Part shown: piece after piece, positions 1-19,802 of the stretch
How positions within the stretch are numbered: position 1 is the first letter of the stretch
Layout: every line of letters begins with the position of its first letter
Notes under the pieces: model-generated
The model's database searches: none
The model's input: the letters and a program-made list of their open reading frames with translations, nothing else
What the model was told of the DNA's origin: nothing
Assembly: GCA_003254905.1 (NCBI GenBank)
Contig: QANU01001671.1
Location: 882,362-946,361, forward strand
Reading direction: 5' to 3'
From: Nissolia schottii
Taxonomy: Eukaryota; Streptophyta; Magnoliopsida; Fabales; Fabaceae
Length of the DNA: 64,000 bases
Position numbers and translations under genes: made by a program

Positions 1-1
1 A

Positions 2-9253
<9,252 letters not shown>

Positions 9254-10267
9254 TGAATTGGTATTGATATTATTTGCCTTGTGTCTGAAGTGGCCTGCTC
9301 CTCAAATTGAAGCTCATTGTTCAATAATCGAGTTTGAGGGGGCCACAGCGGCATTTATTTGATACCCTGGTGCAATCGGAAGACAAATGCTGATCAAAGA
9401 TTTGACCACACTTATCTGCAGTGAAGGTGCTGCTGTGTCTGCCTTCGTTGGACACGGGCACTTAATAGTTGTCCAGAGTACAATCGGCAAGGTGTTTGAG
9501 CTATAAGATGTTTACAGTTTCTTGCTTTTCAAGTTTTAAATAAATACTCGTGGAGCTGGTCTTGGCCGAAGGAGAATGTGGATTTGAGACTATTCAAAGC
9601 ACAATTTGCAGGATACTGTTCACGGCACGAGGAGTTGTACATGTAAAATATTTCTGGGCTCAGGAGTACTATCAACCTGTACCTAACCGGATGTAAAATA
9701 GATATTTGTCTTGTTCAATTTTTAAAAATAATTATTGCGAGATTTTTTTTTTGGGGGGGGGGGGGGGGGNAATAACAGCATTACTGGTGTATGAACAGGA
9801 TTTATTGAGAGAGAGACAATTACCTAAAATTATTAATTTGAATGTAATTCAATAAAAAATTGCGACAGGTTACAACATTTGAAATGCTTCTGAATCATAA
9901 TCATCGGCGCCTTCTTTAGAGAAAGTTAAGTTAAAGCGGTGCCCACCAAAAACAGAAGATCGTGGGCTAGTTTCCCTCCAGATGCAGTGGCGAGTGGCGA
10001 GCACACGATCATAGTTCATGCTTCTCTTTAACTAATTGGATAATACTTGGCTGGCTCTGATTGCATGCATATACATGTTATGTTACCAATAAAGCACCGG
10101 ACAACTTTCTTATATACTCAACAATAATATGGCAGCAGCACACATCATCACACCCCCTTTCTCCACACACTTAAATAATGAGAAGGTAAAATTAAAAAAA
10201 AAAAAAGAAAAAGGCAGAGAGTAATTAATTAATTAATTACCGTAATGAGATAATAATCAAAGAGAAA
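9254..10267. other. Convergent intergenic region with 3' UTRs of XRN4 and RBD1; assembly N
   Basis: This is the tail-to-tail interval between XRN4 (+) and RBD1 (-). The XRN4 3' UTR probably runs to about 9.7 kb, with an AAATAAAT at 9537-9544. A run of 17 G residues ends in an unresolved base at 9770, so the assembly is unreliable here. From 10138 to 10257 there are poly-A and TTAATTAA-type low-complexity tracts. No additional gene is seen. Confidence 0.7.
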
Positions 10268-10867
10268 CTATTGCAAAAAGTAGCCGCTGAGGAAGAGCGC
10301 AAAGAAAAACAGCAAGCTGCCATATATAAGCAAAGCCTTCTGACCAGAGGTGAGGGAATTGCCGCCGAGCCCGAACTGCTGGTTCTGCGCGAACCCTGCG
10401 ATCTCGACGCTCTTGCTCACGAAGAAGCTCTGCGCTGCCCCGCACGTCGGGCACCGCCAGTCGTCGGGAAGCTTCTCGAACTGGTACCCCGGCGGTAGGG
10501 GATACGAAGGATCCCCCACCGCCTCGTCGTACTTGTAACCGCACGACCGGCACTCGTAGATCCCCGTGTTCAGCACCGCGAACTTCTCTTCCAATCGGCG
10601 CTTGTCGAAATTCTCCGATTCTTGGGGTAGAGGGGAAGGTGCGGGTGGTGCTGAATCGGAGTTTTCGGAGGTTGGAGTTGGTGTGTCTTCTTTGGAGATG
10701 TCGATGGAGTTAATTAGGGTTAGTTTTCGAGTGGGGATTGGGCGCTTGGAGAGGGTTTTGGGGGAGAGGGAGGTGGGGTGGAGGAGTTTGGGTTTGGGGT
10801 TGGGGTTGAGAGGGTGGTGGAGCTGGGAGAAAGGGGTTGAGAGGTGGAAAGGGGTTGCGGAAGCCAT
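10268..10867 (-). CDS. RBD1: Chloroplast membrane-anchored rubredoxin (RBD1 type)
   Basis: A single-exon gene encoding 199 residues. I chose the ATG at 10867 (MASATPFHL...) because it begins a Ser/Thr/Pro-rich, acid-poor chloroplast transit peptide; an upstream in-frame ATG at 11026 would add 53 less typical residues. The mature part has a rubredoxin fold signature with paired cysteines C106-x2-C109 (ECRSCGY) and C139-x2-C142 (RCPTCGA). Between them is the YPLPPGYQFEKLPDDW segment typical of the family. A single C-terminal membrane helix (about 177-196) anchors it, presumably in the thylakoid. The Arabidopsis and algal counterpart is needed for photosystem II accumulation; that role is family knowledge, not visible here. 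The neighbouring XRN4 is convergent. Confidence 0.93.
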   Translation of the reverse strand: MASATPFHLSTPFSQLHHPLNPNPKPKLLHPTSLSPKTLSKRPIPTRKLTLINSIDISKEDTPTPTSENSDSAPPAPSPLPQESENFDKRRLEEKFAVLNTGIYECRSCGYKYDEAVGDPSYPLPPGYQFEKLPDDWRCPTCGAAQSFFVSKSVEIAGFAQNQQFGLGGNSLTSGQKALLIYGSLLFFFALFLSGYFLQ

Positions 10868-11028
10868 TGTTAGTTGACTGTGGCGTTGGGGGAAGCGGTG
10901 ACGGAAGGTTGTTGTTGTTGTTGTGGTGTTGGTTATGGGTGGAGGAGAAATGAAAGGGATCCATGGAAACTCATGGCATATGCCCCCCCTTACGAACAAC
11001 CCACTTGAATTGGATAAGGTATGCAAAT

Positions 11029-14000
11029 TTGCCCATTTTTATTTGTTTTATTTATTTATCTTTTAATTTCGAGTAATCTTTCATTTTTAATCTTTACTTT
11101 AGTCATGTGCAACCGCTCGTATTAGCCTCTGGTTATGAAGTCTCAAATATTGTCAAATCATTTACTGAGACTAACTTTATGGATGTTAAAATATTAGTTT
11201 GATTAATTTTTTTGACAATTTTTTAAACTTTAAAAGAATATTTTCATAATTCAATGACTATTACGTCCAATGTGCCACCAACACAGCGATTAAAGTGAAA
11301 GTTTAATCGTTTAATTGCTGTTTGGATTATGAATTAGTTTTGATTTTCTTTAATTCAATTTTATTTTATTTATTGGTCCTGAAACTGATTTATCTTTCAT
11401 TTTTTTTAGAACCATTATTAGTTTACGTAATCTTGAACTGGGCTTATTTTGTGGGGTTGGGGTCCATTATGGAAGTGCATTATCATTGCAGATTGGACTT
11501 TGTGGTCATGGTTTGAAAATGCATTGTGGCTAACGGCATAGTATAATTGGGCTACCTCAGTTTCATTGTTCGCGCTGCCATCTCGTGACTTAAGTGATGG
11601 AGAATGTCCAAAGACTGAATTTAGTTGTTGAGACATGGATATAGAAGTATGGGGATAGAGAGATAAAAAATAAGAAGACAAATTAATTTTGTATTCATAG
11701 TGTACCAGAGTATTTATATCTTGTTTGGTGTAATGGAGACAAGAGAGAACAATTCAAATGACTTAAAATACTCTATTGTATTAATTTAATTAAAAAACAT
11801 GTTACCCTAATATAAAAGGTTGTGTCCTGTGTTCTGTTCTCGTGTTTCAGCAAAACGGAGGTAGAAAATGCACAAATTTTCTATCTTGGGACACAAATTT
11901 ATGTGTTTGTTTTAGTAAACAAACAAAATTTTTGTCCTCGAGGCTCAGTATTGTTATTTTATCCAAGTAAACAAATTGTCTAAGGCTTGGTTTGGTAATG
12001 TTGATGTTCTCTAAAAGAATATTTGTCCAGTATTATCAACCATTGATTTTAAGTATTTTATATGTTTTTTTAATACGTTAAATTGAAATTTATGGTTAAT
12101 AGTGCTCATGGAGCACACAATGTACTCCATGAACACATAAGTATTTCTCCTCTAAAAGGTGCTGAGTTCTTCAATTCTTTAGAAGTTGTTCTTAAAAAAA
12201 GTTTTAGTAACAGTAATAAAATAATCTAAAAGAAGTTCTCAATAAGTAGAAGTCATAAGAATAATATTTAGTAAAATTGTTGTTAAAAATATTAATGACT
12301 ATAAAAGATGAATATTAAACAATAATTTATATTTTTTACTTTCCATTAATTAATTAATAATATTAAATTTTTATTAAAATTTAAGATTACATGAGTCTTT
12401 TTACATTTTTTTTACAACCAAAATTAACTCTGAAATATTTTTTTTTAGAGTTCTTAAAAGTATTTCTAATTCTCAAAAGCCAAGAATGAATGCTCGCTGA
12501 TCTTTTTTGTTTAACAAACAAAAAAAAAATTAATTTATATTTTTAGAGTAAAAACACTCCTCAAAAAGTTTGACAAACCAAGTCTATCTCAATAATACTA
12601 TCGTGCACTTCCAATGAGACTATTCGATAGTTGATTCTTAACAGACACATCGCACCATTTCGTCGTAGACAACAAATCCATTCCTTTCAAGCGTGCGGTT
12701 CAAGTTAATCACTATATATTCGTTCATTTCAGTTTGGAAAGACGTTTCGCTCTCAAACGGAACTCATCATATATAAATAGAATTTAATTTTCATATAATG
12801 TTAGTGTAAATTTTTTACACACAATTATCTCTATATATTTTCCTTACTAAAAAAAATTGCTCTCGAGATTAAAACTTTAAAAGTCACATTTAACCCAAAC
12901 CAATTGACTTATTGCGGACAAAATTCTTGGCACTAATTAGATGAGACTGTATAATTGTTTATATAGATTGTGTATGTAAAATTAAATTCAAAAGCAAATC
13001 TAAGGCCACACTTGTTGAAGCTTTTAACATTTTTTTTCCTCATAAAAGCTAACCAGTGGCATTTTTCTTCATGAACTTTATCACAAAATGTAAGATCTCA
13101 ATAGTATTTGTTTCATAAAGAATTCACATGCAATTTAACGTTGACTAGAGATTGCTTTTGATTCTTGAGGTATTTTCCTTTTCTGCACATGATTGGCACT
13201 ACGATTATTATATTTGGAGAAAAGAAATTGTGGGATTGTACTTAGAAATAAAACAGTTTATAAAGGGTAAATTAATCATTGCTCAAATCTAATTTATCTA
13301 AACAAACAAATCCTTATCTTCCAACCTTTTCCGCCTAGGGAGCCCTTTTTGCTTTCAAAAATGTGTTCCACTTTAAAGTTAGTAAGAAATGTAATCTTAC
13401 AACTTTCAAATAGAAGAAACCTGGATCAACAAAACCACAGCTGACTCATTACTGATCACTGTTCAGATACACTGAAAGAAACAGTAGCATACCAGACTGA
13501 GAGGATTCTCCCTCCTGCTAGTGTATATCTGGTTCTGGTATATCTTCTCAAACTGTAAAATCATGTATTGGGCAAGCTTTTACCCAAGCCATTGCCTCAA
13601 ACTTCTTCATTAGACACCATTTCTGTTTTTCTTTCCCTTTTCTCCCTCGTCTTCTATTCATTATCAATTGTTCTACCCAACTTTTCCTGAAGTGATTCTT
13701 CCATGAATCTAATCCTACCACCTCGCATTTAGACACATTCATTATAAGGCAGAGAGCATATCTATTCGATATAATCTTTCCTTTTGAGCCAAGTGCAGGC
13801 GGAAAGCATGGTAGCTGACCCAAATTTCTGAAAGAACTTCAAAGCTCATCTATACTAGTCCATTCAGGATATGCGGACATTTAGCAGTGTAATCTCCAGA
13901 CTTGGACTATAATCATCTTTGCTATCCCCCAATCATACCAGAACAGCAAACCCCAGAGACACAACATACCAACATTAAGAATTTAACAAGTAAACATTTT

Positions 14001-14250
14001 TATAAGGAACGTTCTACAAGTCAAGAACCTACTTTTGCATCTCTTACAACATATATCATGGTACAAGGGTCGTCACACTCATTTTGTACCAATGCATTCC
14101 AATTTGTCTGTAGATCCTGTACACTATAATTTAAAGGAACAAGAAAAATTCTACCCAAGGACTAAAATTAAAGCATTTTATTGCACCAGTTTTCTACGAA
14201 ATCAGCAGAGACTATAATTTAAAAGAAGAAAGAAAATCACTAATTTACTA
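11029..14250. other. AT-rich intergenic region between RBD1 and the GeBP gene
   Basis: Beyond the hAT/Harbinger-like palindromic element at 11983-12585, I see no coding signal. The minus-strand frame at 13548-13823 (91 codons, Lys/Arg-rich) has no recognisable domain; it may be 3' UTR or downstream DNA of the GeBP-type gene. The promoter of RBD1 must lie just beyond 10867 on the right. Confidence 0.5.
11983..12585. mobile_element. Putative non-autonomous DNA transposon (inverted-repeat MITE)
   Basis: The left end reads AAGGCTTGGTTTGGTAATG and the right end, reverse-complemented, reads AGACTTGGTTTGTCAAAC, an imperfect terminal inverted repeat of about 16-18 bp. The interior is AT-rich and non-coding, with inverted sub-blocks (TTCTCTAAAAG / TTTTTAGAG). 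I could not find a convincing target duplication, so the superfamily is uncertain. Confidence 0.45.
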
Positions 14251-14391
14251 GCTACATGCTAAACTCTATCATCAACCACTGATGGATTAAATTACCAAGC
14301 AAATCTGTATGAACCACTATGAAGCAAACATCAACAGTCAACACCAAGAGCAAAAGAGTAAGAGGCGTTCCAACCACAAAGAACGAGCCAT

Positions 14392-15702
14392 TCACCCTCC
14401 TCCTCCTCCATTCGACCGCAATTCCTCCAGAGCACTCTTGATCTGATCCTGCACCAGCTCCAGCCGCTTGGAATACACTTCCAACTCCAAAATCTGCTGC
14501 TTCCTCCATTTCTCATCCACCACTTCCCCAGTCCCCAACCCGAAATTCATCGCTCCGAACCCCAACGGCATCGGATTCAACGACAACCCTCCGAAACCCC
14601 TTCCCCCAAACCCAAACGGCCCTCCTCCTCCTCCAACCATGGCGGCGCCACCCACCAACTCCTTCAACAACGGCGACAAACAACTCCTCACCGTCTCTTC
14701 AATCAAGCCAGGCATGTTATAACCACTACTGTTACACTTGTTACTATCATTATTGTTATTGTGAGTAAAAGTAGTAGCAGTAGCAGCAGCGTTACCGGTA
14801 CCAGTAGTAGGGGTAGCGTTCATGATAAAGTTAAGATCTCTGTACGACGCCGATCCTTCCATCGGCTCGCGCCTCTCGTTAAGATCCCTCACCGCCGCCG
14901 ATCGAGGCCGGGACCGCTTCCTTGACGGCGGCGTCTTCTTCTCCGCCGGCGAATTGCCGAACAACACCACCGCCTCGGTCTTCGGCGTCGGGATGAAGAA
15001 GTTAGCGTTAGGGTTAGGGTTAGGGTTGGGGTTGAGGTTGATTTCGTCGTCGTCGAGTGCGTTATCGGCGATGGGGCCCATGTTGCTCCAGATCTTGCGC
15101 GAGATCTCGAAGGTGGCTTGGTCGTGAGCGCTCTTGAAGGAGAATTCCTTGCCGGAGCCAATCTTGTTGAGGACGTTGCGGTACTTCTTCTTCAGCCTCC
15201 GGATCTTCTCCACGAGCTGGTTCTTGTTGAAATCGAGCTGGAGCTTCGACTTGATTTGGTCGTAGAACAGCGCCGTGTCGTTGTGGTGGGAGGATCCTCG
15301 CTGCGAGGTGTAGTCGAGGAACCCCTGGAGGAGCTCGATCTCGTCCTCGTCGGTCCACAGCCGCTGGAACAGCCGCCGCGAGTCGTCCAGGGGCTTCTTC
15401 TCCCCGATTTGCTGATGCCGTTTGGGGTCGGAGGAGGGGCCGTCGGCGGCCGAGACGACGACGGTGGTGGCGGCGGCGGAGGCGGAGGTGGGGATCGGGG
15501 GTTTGTCGCCGTTGGGGAGGGAGGAGGCGGGGACGGCGACGGTGACGGCAAGGGCGGAGGAGGTGGAAGGGGAAGGGTCGTTTTCTTCGTCGTCGATGTC
15601 GTCGATGTCTTCCATGTCTTCTTCGTCCTCTTGGGACTCTTCGTCGTCGTCGTCCATGTCCTCTTCGTGGAAAACGGTGTCGTTTTGCTCCGATGCCATC
15701 AC
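14392..15702 (-). CDS. GeBP/STOREKEEPER-family DNA-binding regulator (DUF573)
   Basis: An intronless gene of 436 codons starting MMASEQ; the second Met could equally be used. Residues 14-42 are an acidic Asp/Glu block and 43-95 a Ser/Pro/Ala-rich linker. Residues about 108-206 are the DUF573 DNA-binding region: LFQRLWTDEDEIELLQGFLDY, then LVEKIRRLKKKYRNVLNK and FEISRKIWS. Next come an Asn-Pro repeat at about 222-232, a basic RKRSRPR nuclear-localisation candidate near 261-267, a Gly/Phe-rich segment and a C-terminal leucine-zipper-like helix (about 405-432, QILELEVYSKRLELVQDQI). Members are plant nuclear regulators linked to trichome, cytokinin and storage-protein gene control. GC content is far above the surroundings. 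A (GA)n tract lies in the immediate 5' leader. I recall Arabidopsis At3g04930 as the syntenic member. Confidence 0.92.
   Translation of the reverse strand: MMASEQNDTVFHEEDMDDDDEESQEDEEDMEDIDDIDDEENDPSPSTSSALAVTVAVPASSLPNGDKPPIPTSASAAATTVVVSAADGPSSDPKRHQQIGEKKPLDDSRRLFQRLWTDEDEIELLQGFLDYTSQRGSSHHNDTALFYDQIKSKLQLDFNKNQLVEKIRRLKKKYRNVLNKIGSGKEFSFKSAHDQATFEISRKIWSNMGPIADNALDDDEINLNPNPNPNPNANFFIPTPKTEAVVLFGNSPAEKKTPPSRKRSRPRSAAVRDLNERREPMEGSASYRDLNFIMNATPTTGTGNAAATATTFTHNNNNDSNKCNSSGYNMPGLIEETVRSCLSPLLKELVGGAAMVGGGGGPFGFGGRGFGGLSLNPMPLGFGAMNFGLGTGEVVDEKWRKQQILELEVYSKRLELVQDQIKSALEELRSNGGGGG
15005..15040 (+). repeat. Telomere-like (GGGTTA)n tract encoding Asn-Pro repeat
   Basis: Several tandem TTAGGG-type hexamers with a degenerate edge lie inside the GeBP-type coding sequence. 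Read on the minus strand they encode an alternating Asn-Pro run. The hexamer is not the usual plant telomere unit (TTTAGGG), so simple slippage of an Asn-Pro codon pair is the likely origin. Confidence 0.85.
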
Positions 15703-15721
15703 AGAGAGAGAGAGAGAGAGG
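15703..15721 (-). repeat. (CT)n microsatellite in GeBP 5' leader
   Basis: A GA dinucleotide tract on the + strand directly abuts the GeBP start codon, giving a CT-rich 5' leader on the coding strand. Such pyrimidine tracts are common in plant leaders; no specific regulatory role can be read from it. Confidence 0.7.
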
Positions 15722-17674
15722 GGAAAATGGGAAGTGTTTGGTGGAAACTAAAAGTTGTTAGGCCGAAGGAAAGAGTGGGCTCTCGGGTTTTGGTATTCGG
15801 TTACTGTTGGACTCACTCTCACCCCTTTGCCTTTGGTGGTAATTGGAGTTGCAACAATTGTAATAGCGGTTTTGGTTTTCGTAATTGGTGGTGGACCATC
15901 CTACCAAATTGCCCTCCACCCACATCTTATTATTTGTTTTTTCTGTTTACTAAGAGAAAATTTTCATGTTTAATTTTTATTTTAATATTTTTTACGCCTT
16001 ATAAATTAAAAATTAATTATTAATATTTTTTAAATACACATTAAATATTTTCAAAAGCATATAAGAATTTCTCATTTATTTGTATTCATTGTGGGTGAAT
16101 CATTGTATTCTCTACCAAAAATATTTTATAATCAATAATTTATTACTTTATATAAGCTCAATTATTTTAAAAAAGAAATTATTTATTCTTATAAGCCGAG
16201 TAAAAAGAATTAATAACAACACACCTCTTGAACATAAGCAAGGAAGGTACCATATAGGGCATTTGTGTGGCATGTGAGTGAGAGAGAGAGAGAAAGGGCA
16301 GAGATGGGAGTGTAGGTTTTCAGTTCTATTTAATATTTCTAGTATAGTTCGTAGTTTCATTCACCTCCTTTTAGTTAAAAATTGACTATTCAGCATAGCA
16401 CAACGCTAGAAGTGTTTGTATGTGTTGTGTCCAGCTGGTAGTTGATGCCTTGAGACTCACGGATTTCATTCATTTCATATTTTCCTTCTAATTGCCAATT
16501 GCTAGCTAATCCCCCCCACCACCACCACCATTGACGTGTTCAATTTACATTGCCAACTTCTGCTTTCTTTCTACACCTCCTTTCCTCTTTTAAAAAGTCT
16601 ATCTCATTCGCAAGTGGAGCTTCTTAAATTATTTACCTACATTCGTTGAAATTGAATAATGATATATATTTTTTTTATTATTTGTTTGTGTCAAATTAGT
16701 TTTATACGAATCAAAATGTAATTAGCCTAAAGAAATAAGTTATACTTTCTTCTAGTACTCCCCAAATGCCAAGTGTATCAATCATCACTCTTCAGGGAAG
16801 AATGTGGGGTCATTTTTTTTTGTAAGTATTTAGTATATCTTTTATTCAAAAGTTGGACGTGTTCTATCTGCTTCTATAATTTTTATAACTGATAAAAGGT
16901 TCTACTTTTTTTTTTACCACCCCACCTCACAATTCTTATTTTTAATATATGATATATGATAACTATTTTATTACAAGTTAATTGCTTAAAGCATGCATGG
17001 ACCATTCTAAAACTAGGAAATTAATTTGATTCAATCCTATGTTTTCAAATCAAATGTTCGAAATGAGGTACAAGATAGAGTTTTTTTTGTAGTATGGAAA
17101 GATAGAGTTATACATACTAAATCCTTTTATATATATATATATATATATATAAAATCTTTATCTTTCTGATGTTGTTTCTCGTCTGTCACATTCAGTATTA
17201 AACACTTTAACAATTACATTGAAATGTAGTTAAAGTATGAGATAACATGTAACATTCTATCTATAAAGCTAAGGTATTGAATAATAAATAAATAAATAAC
17301 ATATTTTTCTTTTGAATTCAAAAGCATATAAGAACGTCCTTTTCTACTATTGCAAAATAGGTCATCCATGTGCCCATGTTTAATCGTGAAAAATAGTGGC
17401 AAGCCCCTACATGTGAGAGGGCAATTAATTCATCTACCTTAAATAAGAGTGCCGTGTAGGTTACAAATTAATAGAAGTTTGTTAATTTAGGAGAACTGAA
17501 GAAGTTCATTGCCATTCAAAGCCAGTACTTTTTATTCCAAGCTCCAAGCAATTTCAGCAAACAGTTTTTTTTTAAAATAAAAATCTTAAAATAAAAAAAT
17601 AAAAAAGAATTGAATTGATTGAGATATGAAGCTGAGCCTTATTAAGTTGAATGATAATCTCATCTCACAAAGAT
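15722..17674. other. AT-rich intergenic region upstream of GeBP
   Basis: It contains the probable GeBP promoter, a (GA)n tract near 16278-16294, a (TA)n microsatellite at 17129-17151 and long A/T tracts. No coding frame above noise and no terminal-repeat element boundary were found before the Mutator-like element at 17684. Confidence 0.5.
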
Positions 17675-19164
17675 ATTATATAAGGAAAAAATTTACCGCA
17701 ACGAGTGTAATTTTATGGATAGGGTACCCAAATTTACATTAACCAATCATTTTAACACATCATTTAATTATATTTAATATAAAATTTAAAAAATTAATTG
17801 GTTATAATTATAACTTAATCCTTTTCTAAAAGTTTAACTATAAAAGTTTTATCTCTAAAGCCAAAAATGGTTACCTACACCATTAGCAAACTCAACCATA
17901 GTTTATAGTTCAAAACTTTAATCTTCTAAAATTAATTAATCCCTAAAACTAGAACACAGGTACAACTCCAAAATTCAAGCCAAAATCTAATGAAAAAACC
18001 ATAAAAAAAAAGATGCTATTCCCATATGTATTGCCGAACCATAGAATACATTAAATGCTATTTTAATGTACAGAAATATATTAATACATTGTCACTCCCT
18101 CAAAACACATCATAAGATCCACTATATTATATGGCATACCCGATTAAAATTTTGACTTTATATTCTCATCTTCCATCATAACTCCACCTGCTCCTAAAAC
18201 TAAAGCTCCAGGTTGTTTAGGTTTACAGTTACTTATTAGTTTACAAAATTAAATCAAAAAATAACTAATTAGTCCAGCAAAAAATCACTAGTATGTCAGT
18301 TTGGTGGGCGAATGAAGGCAGTGGAAGCGAGAGTGAGAACGAGGGCGAGGTTGGGGCAAAGATGCGGTGTTCGTGTCGCGGGCGTAGGTCGAACATGTAT
18401 TCTGGTGTTTAGGGATTGAACTTTTAAAAATAGAAGGATGTGTGTTCATGGAATGTTTTTTTATTTCTGAAAATACTATTATTAGTGATATTACTTCTAA
18501 GAATGTTTCAAAAGGGTTTGGTTGTAAATTGAATTCTTAAAAATATTTTTGGGATTAAAATACGCTTTTATAAAAATACTCATGACAAAATAATGTATTT
18601 AAACAGTGGTCTATCCCAATTCACTACTAGAAAATCAACATTTAACAATGAAAAAATCTGTCACTAATAGTTGAATTTCGTCACTAAAAATAAAATAGTG
18701 AGGGATATTTCCGTCACTAATGTCGTTGCAAATTTGCTCCTGCCTAAAGTTTTATCAAGGGAGTCATTCCCTCGCAAACTTTAGCAATAGAAATTATGCC
18801 GCTATCCGTCGCTAATTTATTTCCATTGCTTTCCGTCGCTATCCGCTAATATAATTCTACATTACAAGGAAATATTTATTTTTATACATCACTAATTGTG
18901 TTTTTCATATTACCTTTATAATATCATAAATATTATTCTTAAAAATATAATATTTATTTAAAAGAGAACATAGTTAATTATTCATTATTAAATAAATTTC
19001 AGTAGCTCAAGTGTCTAGATCATTCACGACTTACAAACAATATAAATAACAATTATTGTTGTCACTACAGAAACTATTTGCCGTCAGGTATCACATTGGC
19101 ATATTAGGCCAAACAAAAATTACAAGATCCTGAGTATAGGAGTTTACCGAAACCTACAAATTGT

Positions 19165-19500
19165 ATCCCTCTAAACAACTTAACCATAATCATATCTTAT
19201 CTCACTTGAGGTTCATGATTTTCACATTGTGTGAACACTTTGTTGATGGCCTCTTCCTTCTCATCAATGAAGTTAAAGAAGGTCATAAGAACCTGGGAAC
19301 AATGACTGCTTGCTGCTGGCTGAGGATGAAGCAGCAGCACCTGCCTTTTTGCCTTTGCTTGAACCGTGCGTAATGGCAAATTCTTCGTAACAGAAACACC
19401 ACAAGCGCGGCAAGGTTGACGACACCACATGAGAAGTAAGGCCCCAGAAGCTAACAAAGTGAAGTTGGACAGAACGGCTTGTCATGTATCTTTTGAAGCT
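19165..19500 (-). pseudogene. Unidentified gene-like segment in the CACTA element
   Basis: This stretch is less AT-rich than the element ends, and several frames stay open (for example 19457-19197 and 19485-19273 on minus). One frame has an Ala/Ser/Lys-rich GSSKGKKAGAAASSSASSK segment. It probably derives from a second captured host gene, but I cannot name the source and the reading frame is not certain. Confidence 0.3.
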
Positions 19501-19640
19501 GGATGAGTTAGTTTCATAATGATGATAGACATGTCGAGGGCAAGATAGAGGATAGTCTCTTTAAAATGCCTGATACATTGTTGCAAGAGCGAGGACCCTA
19601 GGCTTAGCCATTTGGTCACCAAGCTTGGTCGATTTTCCCC

Positions 19641-19802
19641 TGAGCTCAATTCGACCATTCCGCCTTCATTCCCCCAAGGCTCGAACTTCTCCAGCTTCCA
19701 CCGGTCGATGTTTAGGTCCTTGTCCCACCACTTCGGCTTGTCGTGCTTCCCCTTCCGCTTCTCCCTCACTTCGCCGTTCTCGGCGTTGCCGTCGTGTGAC
19801 AT
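19641..19802 (-). pseudogene. Captured KRR1-like 5' exon fragment inside the CACTA element
   Basis: From the ATG at 19802 the minus strand encodes about 54 residues with RKGKHDKPK, a segment with NIDRWKLEKFEPWGNEGG, then MVELSS. This resembles the extreme N terminus of the small-subunit processome protein KRR1, a KH-domain ribosome-biogenesis factor. The KH domain is absent and the frame continues into unrelated sequence until 19482. The leader upstream (19803-19990 on +) contains a GGGCCTA site-II-like motif and resembles a housekeeping promoter, so promoter and first exon may have been captured together. Identification is by remembered similarity. Confidence 0.65.

Noticed and set aside
14889-15551. 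Other long alternative frames over the GeBP gene (Arg/Pro-rich on minus)
   Set aside because: They overlap the supported DUF573 frame and consist of repetitive Arg/Pro/Ser translations produced by GC-rich codons.
15118-16023. 301-codon open frame on the + strand opposite the GeBP-type gene
   Set aside because: It is the antisense shadow of a GC-rich, low-complexity coding sequence: a Gly/Val/Asp-repetitive translation without domains that runs past the real gene's start into its promoter.
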